From an uncultured Lachnospiraceae bacterium (GTDB lineage: Bacteria > Bacillota > Clostridia > Lachnospirales > Lachnospiraceae), in assembly GCA_947246015.1 (NCBI GenBank), contig CAMXQE010000001.1, positions 102,087-166,086 on the forward strand: DNA of 64,000 nucleotides, in the 5' to 3' direction. The notes beneath the pieces are model-generated. The model did not search any database. It had not been told where the DNA came from and was given only the letters and a program-made list of their open reading frames with translations. Positions 1 through 8,994 of the stretch are shown piece after piece; position 1 is the first letter of the stretch; every line of letters starts with the position of its first letter. Position numbers and translations under genes: made by a program.

Positions 1-92
1 CTATTCAGTTACTGATTAGCAAGAATAAATTATCATTTACACATCTCCTGTCTGTTAAATTTCTTCCAGTATAACGACATAATATATAAATG

Positions 93-1679
93 TCAATACT
101 CTTCTCCATTTACCACCAGACTTTCCACACCTTCAAGAAAACTGAAATCACACCCTTCCCCTGTTTCCAGCTTCACATATTTCAGATTCGGACACTCCTT
201 CAGCACACTCCAGTCCGTAATCTCTTCAAATGCCTTTTCCAGTCTGAGATTCTCCAGCTCCTTCAAATTCCCAAGGAATGAAATATCTTTTACCTGCGTC
301 TCCCTGTCTTCAATATCCCTTGATAAAATCAGGCTTTTTAACCCGGTCAGTTCTCCCAGCCCGCTATAAGACTCTAAATCCGAAATCTGTAACAGCACGG
401 TTTCCAAATTCGCAAAATGCTTCATATCCTGAATGACCGCCTGACCGAAATCATCAGGAAGTGAACAGTCTTCAAAATTCTGCCAGATTTCTTCAAACGA
501 ACAGGAATACGTTTCATCGTTTACATAAAGCATATCATCCGGATACCATTCTATTAAGCCGAGTACTGTAATTTCCTCCAGCTCGCTCGCATATACCGGC
601 TCCTCCTCTCCTTTTTCAAGAAATCGGCGGACGCCGCATTCCAAAATCGGTTCTTCCCAGGAAACAACATAGTCTTCCGCCTCACTGATATGATGCAGCG
701 CCGCCTGCTCCGCAGAAGACTTCCATGCCTTACCTGTAACTGCTTTGTACCCGACAGCAAACGCATTATGGAAGCCCTCATAATCCCACGCATCTTCTCC
801 CATATAGCTTACCCCTGCTCCGCTCCAAATGCTGAAATCTTCATCGATTCCCTCCGAAGCATCCTCTTTGAAATCCGCCGTTATATAACGTACCAGATTC
901 TCTAGCGGATATACTTCATCTTTCGGACCGATTCCTATAAATTCTGCTTTCAGATTTTCACATAAACGGTAGCCTACCGCCTCCGTCCACAATTTTCCAT
1001 CCTTATCTTCAAGTTCATAAGAATAGAAGTACAACGCATCTCCATTTTCCAAAGTATAAGTTTCAAACTGCAGGCTGCCTGCCGCTTCCCCTAAAACCTC
1101 TTCTTTCCGCCGGTTTAAAGATTCGCAGAACGCTTCAAAATCTGCCGAAAAACCGTTTCGTCCAAAATTATTTCTGGAAACATTAAAAGTCACTTCCGTT
1201 TTTTCACCCCGCGGATAAAGCGCTCCGAGTTCCGTATCTAAATTGGTTGTTCCGAAAGCCCAGTCTTTAGGATAATCAAACTGAAATACACCGTATTGCA
1301 GTCCGCCAAGGCTTCCTTCCTGCTTCGGAATATATAACTTTTCACCTAAAAGGGCCAATTCCTGCCCCGGATAAATCAAATCCGGATTTTTGATTTCATT
1401 GTTGACTGCAATCTCAAAACTTCTGCTTCCATCCCCGTAACAATTCTTTGCGATTGACCATAGACAGTCACCTTCTTTAACCGTATATTCCGATTCCCCT
1501 GCATAAACCAGAATATAATCTGATTCCTTTCCTGTTATCCGGGATACCGGAGTATATTCACCGGACTCCGATGCCGCCCTGACCTGTCCTGCCCCCGACA
1601 GCTGAACTAACATGCCCGATAAAATGATACCGGCTGTCCATCCGGTTATCTTTAAAACTCTCTTCCTGCTATACCTCAT
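93..1679 (-). CDS. LysM and leucine-rich-repeat secreted/envelope protein
   Basis: I chose the start at 1679 because GGGGGAG lies just upstream of ATG; an in-frame start at 1742 lacks such support. The 528-residue product opens with a basic stretch (MRYSRKRVLK) and one hydrophobic segment ending near VRAAS, which reads as a signal peptide or anchor. A LysM domain follows at about residues 60-110 (YTVKEGDCLWSIAKNCYG, then NPDLIYPGQEL), a fold that binds peptidoglycan or other GlcNAc polymers. The middle, about residues 120-290, is a domain I do not recognise. The last 120 residues hold three or four leucine-rich units (LETVLLQISDL, LKSLILSRDI, LENLRLEKAF). The role is probably cell-wall-associated recognition. 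No catalytic motif is visible. An ABC exporter lies just upstream on the same strand, but a functional link is only inference. Confidence 0.8.
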   Translation of the reverse strand: MRYSRKRVLKITGWTAGIILSGMLVQLSGAGQVRAASESGEYTPVSRITGKESDYILVYAGESEYTVKEGDCLWSIAKNCYGDGSRSFEIAVNNEIKNPDLIYPGQELALLGEKLYIPKQEGSLGGLQYGVFQFDYPKDWAFGTTNLDTELGALYPRGEKTEVTFNVSRNNFGRNGFSADFEAFCESLNRRKEEVLGEAAGSLQFETYTLENGDALYFYSYELEDKDGKLWTEAVGYRLCENLKAEFIGIGPKDEVYPLENLVRYITADFKEDASEGIDEDFSIWSGAGVSYMGEDAWDYEGFHNAFAVGYKAVTGKAWKSSAEQAALHHISEAEDYVVSWEEPILECGVRRFLEKGEEEPVYASELEEITVLGLIEWYPDDMLYVNDETYSCSFEEIWQNFEDCSLPDDFGQAVIQDMKHFANLETVLLQISDLESYSGLGELTGLKSLILSRDIEDRETQVKDISFLGNLKELENLRLEKAFEEITDWSVLKECPNLKYVKLETGEGCDFSFLEGVESLVVNGEEY

Positions 1680-1857
1680 ATTCTCCCCCGTTTCCGCACG
1701 GTCCGTTACATCTGTCAATCCGCACTTACCACATAGACACAAACCTGTACCTGCTTTTTTCTGCTCTTATTTTATAGGAAATTTGCATCAAAGTAGCATC
1801 AGAATTGCATCAAATCTGCATCATCCGCAGTTTTCCGGGTTTTTTTCATCTATGAAA

Positions 1858-3459
1858 CTATCCTACGCTTTCCATACGTTCAAAGTTAAGCGATGCAATT
1901 ATCATCATAACAACTGTCAGAGCTGCTACCGCCATAATCAGAGCAATCAGACCCGCTTCCAGTGAAATCAGCAATGTCCCTGCCACAGCGCCTAAAACAC
2001 CAAATACAATCACGATTCCTTCAAAAAATAATCTGGCAAACTGTTTTCCCACAGAGCCGAGAATATCGCCGAGAAAAGCCTCTATCATAACTTCCGCATA
2101 CAGCTTACATGCCTGTAAGCATATATAAACTGCTATAATCAGCACAATCCGTACAACCGGAAGTCCCATCACGATACCCGTTGGAAGAGTAAGCAGACAT
2201 CCATCTGCGAATGCCCTGATATGTTCCATCAGCGTCGCATACCACAGCTTACGGAACGCACTGTCCGGAATGAGATAAGTATAGGGTTTTGTCAGCTCTT
2301 TTCCCCACTTCCCTGCATAGCTGGCAAAAATAAAAGTAAGATAAGCCATCGCCCCAAGAATAACAAAAGACGTCATCTCACCCAGCTCACTCCTGTAAGC
2401 GAATACCGCCAGGGCGATTCCTGCAATGAGACAAACCAGCGTATAAAATCCAAAGATAAAAAAACGGTTTTTCTTATACTCCAAAAGCTGACGATAAAAC
2501 AAAGCTTTCGCATAACTTCCCTTATAAACAACGGTTGCCTTCCCGTACTTCTTTTTCCATCCGGTAATCACTACTTCCCCTTTTTTCCCTCTTTGCCTCG
2601 CTTCCTCATAATCCTCGGCAAATTTTATGGCATCCTCATAATATTTACCGATGCATTTCATACGTACTGCCAGTATGAACAGAAAAACAACCGCGGCAAA
2701 ATACAAGACCGAACCTGTCACATTCACAACGGACGGCCCCATGAAAAACAAATGAAGAAACGCAATGTACCACCCAATGACAGGCACCATCTGAATCGCA
2801 GGACTGTGCAGATACCCTGCTACTGCCCCCAGACTAACTCCTTCCTTTATATAAACCACAATGCCGATTAATATAAAAACTCCTAATACCGTATATATAG
2901 ACAGCTGAAGCAGAAACATCTGTTTTCGGTCCAGTCTTTCATTTCCGTAACAAAGCACCATCATGGAAGCTTCCAATATGTTTTCCACCACACAGGAAAA
3001 CAACAGATATACAAGCATCTTCCATACCGGCATATGAAACCACACAACACCGCCTATCGTCAGGATGACGCTCAATATCATTCCCAAAACAACCGCTTTT
3101 ATATGTGAATATAACAAAATATTTTTCGGACTCAGCGGAGCAGAAAACAGAAAATGGATATCCGGCTGCCTGAATATCAAACCCTTTCTTTTGCAATATG
3201 AAATCAGATTGGACGGAATAATGAAAAACGTAAAAGCCGTAAGAAGCGCTGTCAGCGCTGATGCTGTTTCCGCACTTCCCTCCTCCCACATGTCAAAAAA
3301 AGCAATGGAAAAAGAGCGGAAGAAAAATACGAAATATATAATTACCAATAATAGATAAATATACGTCACTGGTTTACGAAGTGCCTTTTTCACCCTGTTT
3401 TTTATTGTTTTCTTATAAAGAAAGAAAAACACCTGCCAATTATCCATTATCTTTCCCAT
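1858..3459 (-). CDS. ABC exporter membrane subunit
   Basis: This 533-residue polytopic membrane protein has roughly 12 hydrophobic segments. They include one at about residues 30-55 (YIYLLLVIIYFVFF) and a dense cluster at the C-terminus. Its organisation fits the putative ABC exporter membrane family found beside DrrA/CcmA-type ATPases in Firmicutes. The gene starts 3 bases after the stop of the ATPase gene upstream and uses GAGAGG inside the ATPase's last codons as its ribosome binding site, so the two are translationally linked. A charged cytoplasmic stretch (EDYEEARQRGKKGEV) lies near residue 290. The substrate cannot be read from sequence; antimicrobial compounds, lipids or peptides are all possible. 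Confidence 0.82.
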   Translation of the reverse strand: MGKIMDNWQVFFFLYKKTIKNRVKKALRKPVTYIYLLLVIIYFVFFFRSFSIAFFDMWEEGSAETASALTALLTAFTFFIIPSNLISYCKRKGLIFRQPDIHFLFSAPLSPKNILLYSHIKAVVLGMILSVILTIGGVVWFHMPVWKMLVYLLFSCVVENILEASMMVLCYGNERLDRKQMFLLQLSIYTVLGVFILIGIVVYIKEGVSLGAVAGYLHSPAIQMVPVIGWYIAFLHLFFMGPSVVNVTGSVLYFAAVVFLFILAVRMKCIGKYYEDAIKFAEDYEEARQRGKKGEVVITGWKKKYGKATVVYKGSYAKALFYRQLLEYKKNRFFIFGFYTLVCLIAGIALAVFAYRSELGEMTSFVILGAMAYLTFIFASYAGKWGKELTKPYTYLIPDSAFRKLWYATLMEHIRAFADGCLLTLPTGIVMGLPVVRIVLIIAVYICLQACKLYAEVMIEAFLGDILGSVGKQFARLFFEGIVIVFGVLGAVAGTLLISLEAGLIALIMAVAALTVVMMIIASLNFERMESVG

Positions 3460-3461
3460 AT

Positions 3462-4190
3462 CTACGATTCCTCTCCCGGCCTGCCGCTTTCTTTCCCATT
3501 CACGGCATCCGTAACATGGAAAAACAGCTCTTCCAAATCATCTTCCTTCACTTCGCTCTTCCGATAAGAAGCTATGATACGCCCTTTATCCATTACAAAC
3601 ATGATATCCCACAACTCTTTTACCATTTCCAGCATATGGGTGCTGATTAGAACTGTCACACCCTCCGCTTTCAATTCCAGAATCACCTGCTTTAACTCCT
3701 TTATCGCTGCCGGGTCCAACCCAACCATCGGTTCGTCCAACAGAATCACATCCGGATGAATCATCAGCGCACAGCAGATGCTGACTTTCTGCATCATGCC
3801 CTTGGAAAGCTCATTTCCCAATTTATCCTGCTTATCCCACAATTCAAAACGCTCCAGCAGTTTTTGCACTTCCTCTTCCGAAACCTGCAGATGATACGCA
3901 TGAATCATAAAATCCATATGTTCCCTCACCGTCAGGGCTTCATACATCGCCGGAAGTTCCGGCACATATGCAAAAACTTTTTTTGCCTCTATACTGCAGG
4001 CCTCTTTTCCTTTAATATAGATACTCCCCTGATACCGCAAAAGCCCCGCAATACTTTTAATTACCGTAGACTTCCCTGCCCCGTTCGGTCCAAGCAGTAT
4101 CCCGACCTGACCGTTTTCTACGGTAAAACTTACATCATCCGCTGCTTTGTATTTTCCATACACTTTTGTTAAACCCTTAATTTCCAGCAT
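3462..4190 (-). CDS. ABC transporter ATP-binding protein
   Basis: This 242-residue nucleotide-binding subunit has Walker A GPNGAGKST at residues 34-42. The signature LSKGMMQK lies near 128, Walker B VILLDEP near 152 and the switch histidine is in STHML. At the Q-loop position it has VPELP (E78) instead of glutamine, which is common in DrrA/ABC-2-type exporters. It pairs with the membrane protein whose gene starts 3 bases after its stop, forming an exporter half-unit. The C-terminal 30 residues are acidic (KEDDLEELF) and probably regulatory. No resistance or peptide gene is adjacent, so the substrate is unknown. Confidence 0.9.
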   Translation of the reverse strand: MLEIKGLTKVYGKYKAADDVSFTVENGQVGILLGPNGAGKSTVIKSIAGLLRYQGSIYIKGKEACSIEAKKVFAYVPELPAMYEALTVREHMDFMIHAYHLQVSEEEVQKLLERFELWDKQDKLGNELSKGMMQKVSICCALMIHPDVILLDEPMVGLDPAAIKELKQVILELKAEGVTVLISTHMLEMVKELWDIMFVMDKGRIIASYRKSEVKEDDLEELFFHVTDAVNGKESGRPGEES

Positions 4191-4322
4191 TTTTACTCCG
4201 TTTCTGCGCTGTCTTTATTCATATCCCTGTTTCTGCGCCGCTTATCATTCATATTAAACTCAAACAACATGCTATCATCACTAAAAAGAGTTGTCAATGT
4301 TCACAATTTTTTCACAATTCTA

Positions 4323-4349
4323 TTAGCACTCTCTCTTGACGAGTGCTAA
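4323..4349 (+). promoter_or_regulatory. CIRCE element (HrcA operator)
   Basis: TTAGCACTC, a 9-base spacer and GAGTGCTAA form a perfect copy of the CIRCE inverted repeat, the operator of the heat-shock repressor HrcA. It lies 115 bases upstream of the Hsp20 start and overlaps the -35 box and spacer of the promoter, which is the arrangement expected for direct repression. hrcA, dnaK and groEL are not in this window. Confidence 0.96.
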
Positions 4350-4364
4350 TATACGTGTTATATT
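4336..4364 (+). promoter_or_regulatory. Sigma-A promoter of hsp20, overlapped by CIRCE
   Basis: TTGACG (4336-4341) is separated by 17 bases from an extended -10, TG-T-TATATT (hexamer 4359-4364). The right half of the CIRCE repeat (4341-4349) starts on the last base of the -35 box, so bound HrcA would block RNA polymerase. The start of transcription should be near 4371, giving a leader of about 95 bases. Confidence 0.85.
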
Positions 4365-4464
4365 ATATATAGAACAAGCAAACAAGTATAAAAAAAGTAA
4401 ACTTGCAGACAATGTAAAAGAATGTAAATTGGAGCAAGAGCTTAAGAATAAGGAGGAATGACCC

Positions 4465-4917
4465 ATGTTAGTACCCAGTATTTTAGGAAAAGATATGTTC
4501 GATGATTTCTTTGGATTCCCATTCTATGATGATAAGGATTTTAAGAAGATGGAAAAGAAACTGTATGGCCACAGGGAAAAGAACCTGATGAAAACGGATG
4601 TAAAAGAAAGCGACAGCGGTTATGAGCTGGAAATGGATTTACCCGGATTTCAAAAAGAAGATGTAAAAGTTTCCCTCGAAAACGGTTACCTGACAGTCAG
4701 TGCCGTAAAGGAATCTAAAGATGAAACAGAATCCGGCAGGTATATCCGTAGGGAACGCTATTCCGGAGCCTGCCAGAGAAGCTTTTATGTCGGAGAGGAT
4801 GTAGAACAGGAAGACATCAAAGGTGAATTTAAACACGGCATCCTGAAACTGTCCATTCCTAAAAAAGAAGCAAAACCTGCCATTGAGGAAAAGAAATATA
4901 TCACGATTGAAGGATAA
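4465..4917 (+). CDS. hsp20: Hsp20/alpha-crystallin small heat-shock protein
   Basis: This 150-residue ATP-independent holdase binds unfolding proteins during heat or other stress. The alpha-crystallin domain runs from about residue 40 (TDVKESDSGYELEMDLPGF) to the end. It includes the family-typical LENGYLTVSA strand and the C-terminal FKHGILKLSIPKK, whose G-x-L pattern is characteristic. The length is normal for bacterial Hsp18/Hsp20. AGGAGG (4451-4456) lies 8 bases before ATG. Regulation is read directly from the perfect CIRCE element over its promoter, so it should belong to the HrcA regulon. A long hairpin follows the stop, so it is probably monocistronic. Confidence 0.95.
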   Translation: MLVPSILGKDMFDDFFGFPFYDDKDFKKMEKKLYGHREKNLMKTDVKESDSGYELEMDLPGFQKEDVKVSLENGYLTVSAVKESKDETESGRYIRRERYSGACQRSFYVGEDVEQEDIKGEFKHGILKLSIPKKEAKPAIEEKKYITIEG

Positions 4918-4953
4918 CGGCAGATTCAGATTTGTAACATAAGCGGCATGAGT

Positions 4954-5006
4954 TAAAGGGATACATTCAAGGTTGTGAAAGAATAAACCTTAAATGTATC
5001 CCTTTA
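4954..5006 (+). terminator. Long hairpin after hsp20
   Basis: TAAAGGGATACAT (4954-4966) pairs perfectly with ATGTATCCCTTTA (4994-5006), and an inner AAGGTT/AACCTT pairs as well. The hairpin sits between hsp20 and the hydE promoter. The bases after it are not a clear T-run, so it may be a weak terminator or an mRNA-stabilising stem. Confidence 0.55.
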
Positions 5007-5116
5007 TGATTAAACATAACAGCATTGGATTTCTCCTACATTCTGGCCTCCATCAGATTACTGGAAGAATACCTTCTTAATCCCCTGTAAAACAGAATCA
5101 AAATGCAAGCAAAAAT

Positions 5117-5145
5117 TTGACCATAGACAACAGAAATGCTATACT
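5117..5145 (+). promoter_or_regulatory. Promoter of the hydE-hydG-hydF operon
   Basis: TTGACC (5117-5122), a 17-base spacer and TATACT (5140-5145) with TG one base upstream (5137-5138) make a near-consensus extended promoter. The -10 box ends only 8 bases before the hydE ATG at 5154, so the predicted transcript has almost no leader. Confidence 0.8.
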
Positions 5146-5153
5146 ATTGACCT

Positions 5154-6251
5154 ATGGAACGAATAAATATACATCAAAATACAAGGTTATTTACCCTTAT
5201 CGATAAACTGGAGCAGGAACATTCCCTCACTCCATCCGAATATGAATATCTGATTACCTGCCGCTGTAAAGAAGCAGCGGAGATTCTGGCAGAAAAAGCG
5301 GTTTCCCTCCGTCAGCAGATATACGGTAATTCCGTTTATATAAGAGGTCTCATTGAAATCAGCAACATCTGCAGAAACGACTGCCTGTACTGCGGCATAC
5401 GGCGGAGCAATCAGAACTGCGAACGTTACCGGCTGACTGCAGAACAGATACTGGAGTGCTGCGAAGAAGGATATTATCTTGGGTTCCGTACATTCGTACT
5501 ACAGGGAGGGGAAGATGCTTTTTTTACCGACGAAGTCATATGCGGCATCCTTTCGAAAATAAAAAAACAGTATCCTGACTGCGCCGTCACACTTTCTCTG
5601 GGCGAAAGAAGCCGGGACAGCTACCAAAGGCTTTTTGATGCCGGTGCGGACCGTTATCTGCTGCGGCACGAGACTGCGGACTATGAACATTACCAGAAAC
5701 TGCATCCGCCGGAAATGTCCTTCCGCCGCCGGATGGAATGTTTACAGGAGCTGCGTGCAACCGGCTATCAGACAGGCTGTGGCTTTATGGTTGGCTCCCC
5801 TTATCAGACTGCAGCCGAATTGGCGGAAGATTTAAAATTCATCGAAGACTTTCAGCCGGAAATGTGCGGCATAGGACCCTTTATCCCCCACAAAGACACA
5901 CCTTTTTGCAATATGGCTGCCGGAGATGTGGAACTTACCTGTTATCTGCTCTCCATCATACGCCTCATTCATCCCCCCGTGCTGCTTCCGGCTACGACAG
6001 CATTGGGAACCATAGACCCGGACGGACGGGAAAAAGGTATTTTATCAGGTGCAAACGTCGTCATGCCCAATCTGTCTCCTGTTTCTGTCCGAAAGAAATA
6101 TGAATTATACAACAACAAAATCTGTACCGGCGACGAATCCGCCCAATGTAAAAGCCTCCTTGCCAAAAAAATGGAATCCATCGGCTATGAAATTGTCACA
6201 GACCGCGGAGATATAAAAAATCAAATAGAAAAAACCAGCCATCCGGAATGA
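5154..6251 (+). CDS. hydE: [FeFe]-hydrogenase maturase HydE (radical SAM)
   Basis: This 365-residue cytoplasmic radical SAM enzyme works with HydG and HydF to build the diiron subcluster of the [FeFe]-hydrogenase H-cluster. The C-x3-C-x2-C motif that binds the [4Fe-4S]-SAM cluster is C73, C77 and C80 in NICRNDCLYCGIR. FRTFVLQGGED and the later GCGFMVGSPYQT also fit HydE. The length is typical. No Shine-Dalgarno sequence precedes the ATG, and no ATG, GTG or TTG lies near the N-terminus downstream. With the promoter so close, leaderless translation is likely. hydG begins 25 bases after the stop. The hydrogenase structural gene is not in the window. Confidence 0.95.
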   Translation: MERINIHQNTRLFTLIDKLEQEHSLTPSEYEYLITCRCKEAAEILAEKAVSLRQQIYGNSVYIRGLIEISNICRNDCLYCGIRRSNQNCERYRLTAEQILECCEEGYYLGFRTFVLQGGEDAFFTDEVICGILSKIKKQYPDCAVTLSLGERSRDSYQRLFDAGADRYLLRHETADYEHYQKLHPPEMSFRRRMECLQELRATGYQTGCGFMVGSPYQTAAELAEDLKFIEDFQPEMCGIGPFIPHKDTPFCNMAAGDVELTCYLLSIIRLIHPPVLLPATTALGTIDPDGREKGILSGANVVMPNLSPVSVRKKYELYNNKICTGDESAQCKSLLAKKMESIGYEIVTDRGDIKNQIEKTSHPE

Positions 6252-6276
6252 CAGCCGGAAGAAAGGAAGAAAAACT

Positions 6277-7725
6277 ATGGCAACCTATAACCCAAAATCT
6301 CTCAAAGCAGAAGAATTTATCAATGACGGGGAAATCCTCGAAACCCTGGAATATGCAGAACAGAACAAACATAACCTCACCCTGATTAACGAAATCCTCG
6401 AAAAAGCCCGTCCGCGCAAAACGGAAAACGGCTGTGTATGCAGCGGGCTGACCCACAGGGAGGCTTCCGTTCTGCTCGCCTGCGACATTCCCGAAAAAGT
6501 GGAAGAAATCTACCGCATTGCGGAGGAAATCAAACTCTCCTTCTACGGCAACCGTATTGTAATGTTCGCGCCGCTGTACTTATCCAATTACTGTGTCAAC
6601 GGCTGCCTGTACTGTCCGTACCACATGACAAACAAACACATCACACGCAAAAAACTGACACAGGAAGAGGTGAAACAGGAAGTCATCGCCCTTCAGGATA
6701 TGGGGCATAAACGGCTTGCCATTGAAGCAGGGGAAGACCCGGTACAAAATCCGATTGAATATATACTGGAATGTATCCAAACCATTTACAGCATCAACCA
6801 CAAAAACGGCGCCATCCGCCGTGTCAACGTAAACATCGCCGCCACTACAGTAGAAAATTACCGCCGTCTGAAGGAAGCCGGAATCGGAACTTACATTCTT
6901 TTTCAGGAAACGTATCATAAAAAAAGTTATCTGGAACTGCATCCTACCGGCCCGAAACACGATTACGATTACCATACGGAAGCAATGGACCGTGCCATGG
7001 AAGGCGGCATCGATGATGTAGGATTAGGCGTACTCTTTGGTTTGGAACTGTATAAGTATGAATTTGCAGGACTCATCATGCACGCAGAACATCTGGAAGC
7101 GGTTCACGGCGTAGGCCCCCATACCATCAGCGTACCCCGGGTAAAACATGCGGATGATATCGACCCGGATGTATTTGACAATTCCATCCCGGATGATATA
7201 TTCGCTAAAATCATAGCATGTATCCGGCTGGCCGTACCTTATACGGGCATGATTATCTCTACAAGAGAGTCACAGGAAGTCAGGGAGCAGGCCCTGCGTC
7301 TCGGTATTTCACAGGTCAGCGGCGCCTCCCGCACTTCGGTGGGCGGTTATACGGAGGCGGAACGCCCCCACGATTCCGAGCAGTTCGATGTGTCCGACCA
7401 GCGTTCCCTTGATGAAGTGGTACGCTGGCTGATGGAAAACGGTCATATCCCTTCTTTCTGTACCGCCTGCTACCGTGAAGGGCGCACCGGCGACCGCTTT
7501 ATGAGCCTGTGCAAAAACGGTCAGATTCTCAACTGCTGTCATCCTAACGCACTGATGACGCTGACCGAATATCTGGCAGACTATGCATCGGAAGAAACAA
7601 AGAAAACAGGATTTGAATTAATCCACAAAGAACTTGCCAAAATTCCAAATGACAAAGTACGTTCCATCGCCGCACAGAACATTGAAGATATAAAAAACTC
7701 CAACCGGAGGGATTTCCGGTTTTAG
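6277..7725 (+). CDS. hydG: [FeFe]-hydrogenase maturase HydG (tyrosine lyase)
   Basis: This 482-residue radical SAM tyrosine lyase cleaves tyrosine to p-cresol plus the CO and cyanide ligands delivered as an Fe(CO)2CN synthon. The N-terminal cluster ligands are C106, C110 and C113 (YCVNGCLYC). The auxiliary-cluster cysteines lie near the C-terminus in CTACYREGRTG and NCCHPNA. The length matches characterised HydG proteins, slightly longer than ThiH relatives that lack the C-terminal cluster. AGAAAGGAAG precedes the ATG. It lies between hydE and hydF in the same transcription unit, which settles its assignment over ThiH. Confidence 0.96.
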   Translation: MATYNPKSLKAEEFINDGEILETLEYAEQNKHNLTLINEILEKARPRKTENGCVCSGLTHREASVLLACDIPEKVEEIYRIAEEIKLSFYGNRIVMFAPLYLSNYCVNGCLYCPYHMTNKHITRKKLTQEEVKQEVIALQDMGHKRLAIEAGEDPVQNPIEYILECIQTIYSINHKNGAIRRVNVNIAATTVENYRRLKEAGIGTYILFQETYHKKSYLELHPTGPKHDYDYHTEAMDRAMEGGIDDVGLGVLFGLELYKYEFAGLIMHAEHLEAVHGVGPHTISVPRVKHADDIDPDVFDNSIPDDIFAKIIACIRLAVPYTGMIISTRESQEVREQALRLGISQVSGASRTSVGGYTEAERPHDSEQFDVSDQRSLDEVVRWLMENGHIPSFCTACYREGRTGDRFMSLCKNGQILNCCHPNALMTLTEYLADYASEETKKTGFELIHKELAKIPNDKVRSIAAQNIEDIKNSNRRDFRF

Positions 7726-7741
7726 CAGAAATGAGGTAAAA

Positions 7742-8956
7742 ATGGGATTAAATGATATTTCATCTTCGGAACGCATCCATATCGGTTTTTTCGGTCTAAG
7801 GAACGCCGGAAAATCCAGCCTAGTCAATGCCGTAACCGGACAGGAACTGGCCTTAGTATCCGAAATCAAAGGGACGACCACCGACCCGGTTAAAAAAGCC
7901 ATGGAACTTCTACCCCTCGGCCCGGTGGTCATCATTGACACTCCCGGTATTGATGATGAAGGTACACTGGGCGGACTGCGCGCCCAAAAAGCACGTCAGA
8001 CACTCAACTACACAGATATTGCCATTCTGACCGTGGATGCCTCTAAGGGACTTCAAAACGCAGACCGTGAACTGATTACGCTTTTTGAAGATAAAAAAAT
8101 CCCGTATCTTATCGCATACAACAAAACGGATTTACTGGAGGATTCTTTTCCGGATGCTTCCGAAAATACCATTTATGTCAGTGCAAAAACAAAACAGAAT
8201 ATACATGAGTTAAAAGAAAGAACCGCGCACCTTGTCAGGAGAGAGGGGAGCGGAAAGCGCATTGTCGCAGATTTAATAAACAGCCATGATACAGTGGTAC
8301 TGGTAGTTCCCATCGATTCCGCTGCTCCAAAGGGACGGCTCATCCTTCCCCAGCAGCAGACCATACGGGATATACTGGAAGCCGGAGCTGTTGCTGTCGT
8401 TTCCCGCGATACCGAACTGCCCCAAACGCTTTCCTCACTAAAGGAGAATCCCAAATTAGTTATTACTGATTCGCAGGCATTCGGAGAAGTCTCCCGCAAT
8501 ACACCTGCGGAAATCCCCCTGACTTCCTTTTCCATTCTCTTTGCCCGTTATAAAGGCAGCCTCGCCACCGTAGTAAAAGGCGCCGCACAGCTGAAACGGC
8601 TGCAGGATGGCGATACCGTACTAATTTCCGAAGGCTGCACCCACCACAGACAATGCGGGGATATCGGAACCGTGAAGCTGCCTGCATGGATAAAAGATTA
8701 CACTCATAAAGAACTCCGTTTTGCATTCACTTCCGGTACGGAATTTCCGGAAGACCTGTCCGGATATGCACTCATCATCCACTGCGGCGGATGTATGCTG
8801 AACGAAAGAGAGATGCAGTACCGTCTCCGCCACGCACAGGACTGCGGCGTACCGATTACCAATTACGGCATCGCCATCGCACAGATGCATGGTATCTTAA
8901 AACGGAGTCTGGAACCATTTCCGGAAATTTTAAAAATATTGGAGGGCGATGCCTGA
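7742..8956 (+). CDS. hydF: [FeFe]-hydrogenase maturation GTPase HydF
   Basis: This 404-residue scaffold carries the diiron precursor and transfers it to apo-hydrogenase. The N-terminal GTPase domain shows the P-loop GLRNAGKSSL (about residues 18-27), DTPGIDDEG as G3 and NKTD as G4. The C-terminal cluster-binding domain carries CTHHRQC near residue 300 and HCGGC near residue 344, matching the known HydF CxH...HCxxC ligand set. ATGAGGT precedes the start. It is the last gene of the operon, and the terminator hairpin begins inside its final codons. Confidence 0.96.
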   Translation: MGLNDISSSERIHIGFFGLRNAGKSSLVNAVTGQELALVSEIKGTTTDPVKKAMELLPLGPVVIIDTPGIDDEGTLGGLRAQKARQTLNYTDIAILTVDASKGLQNADRELITLFEDKKIPYLIAYNKTDLLEDSFPDASENTIYVSAKTKQNIHELKERTAHLVRREGSGKRIVADLINSHDTVVLVVPIDSAAPKGRLILPQQQTIRDILEAGAVAVVSRDTELPQTLSSLKENPKLVITDSQAFGEVSRNTPAEIPLTSFSILFARYKGSLATVVKGAAQLKRLQDGDTVLISEGCTHHRQCGDIGTVKLPAWIKDYTHKELRFAFTSGTEFPEDLSGYALIIHCGGCMLNEREMQYRLRHAQDCGVPITNYGIAIAQMHGILKRSLEPFPEILKILEGDA

Positions 8957-8979
8957 AAGGCTGCCCTCCATTTTATTTT
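8941..8979 (+). terminator. Rho-independent terminator of hydEGF
   Basis: GGAGGGC (8941-8947) pairs with GCCCTCC (8963-8969), with an inner GCCT/AGGC stem, followed by ATTTTATTTTT. The hydF stop codon lies in the apical loop, so the stem straddles the gene end. Confidence 0.88.
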
Positions 8980-8994
8980 TCTATTATTTATCTT

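Noticed and set aside
2221..2871. A 216-codon plus-strand frame opposite the ABC exporter membrane gene
   Set aside because: Antisense shadow rich in His, Arg, Asn and Lys; no ribosome binding site; the minus-strand gene is a convincing membrane protein.
3950..3970. Glutamate in place of the Q-loop glutamine in the ABC ATPase at 3462
   Set aside because: VPE/LPE at this position is common in DrrA/ABC-2-type exporters, so it is not a defect.
5154..8956. HydE/HydG read as BioB/ThiH homologues
   Set aside because: The presence of HydF and the C-terminal cysteines of HydG settle the hydrogenase maturation assignment.
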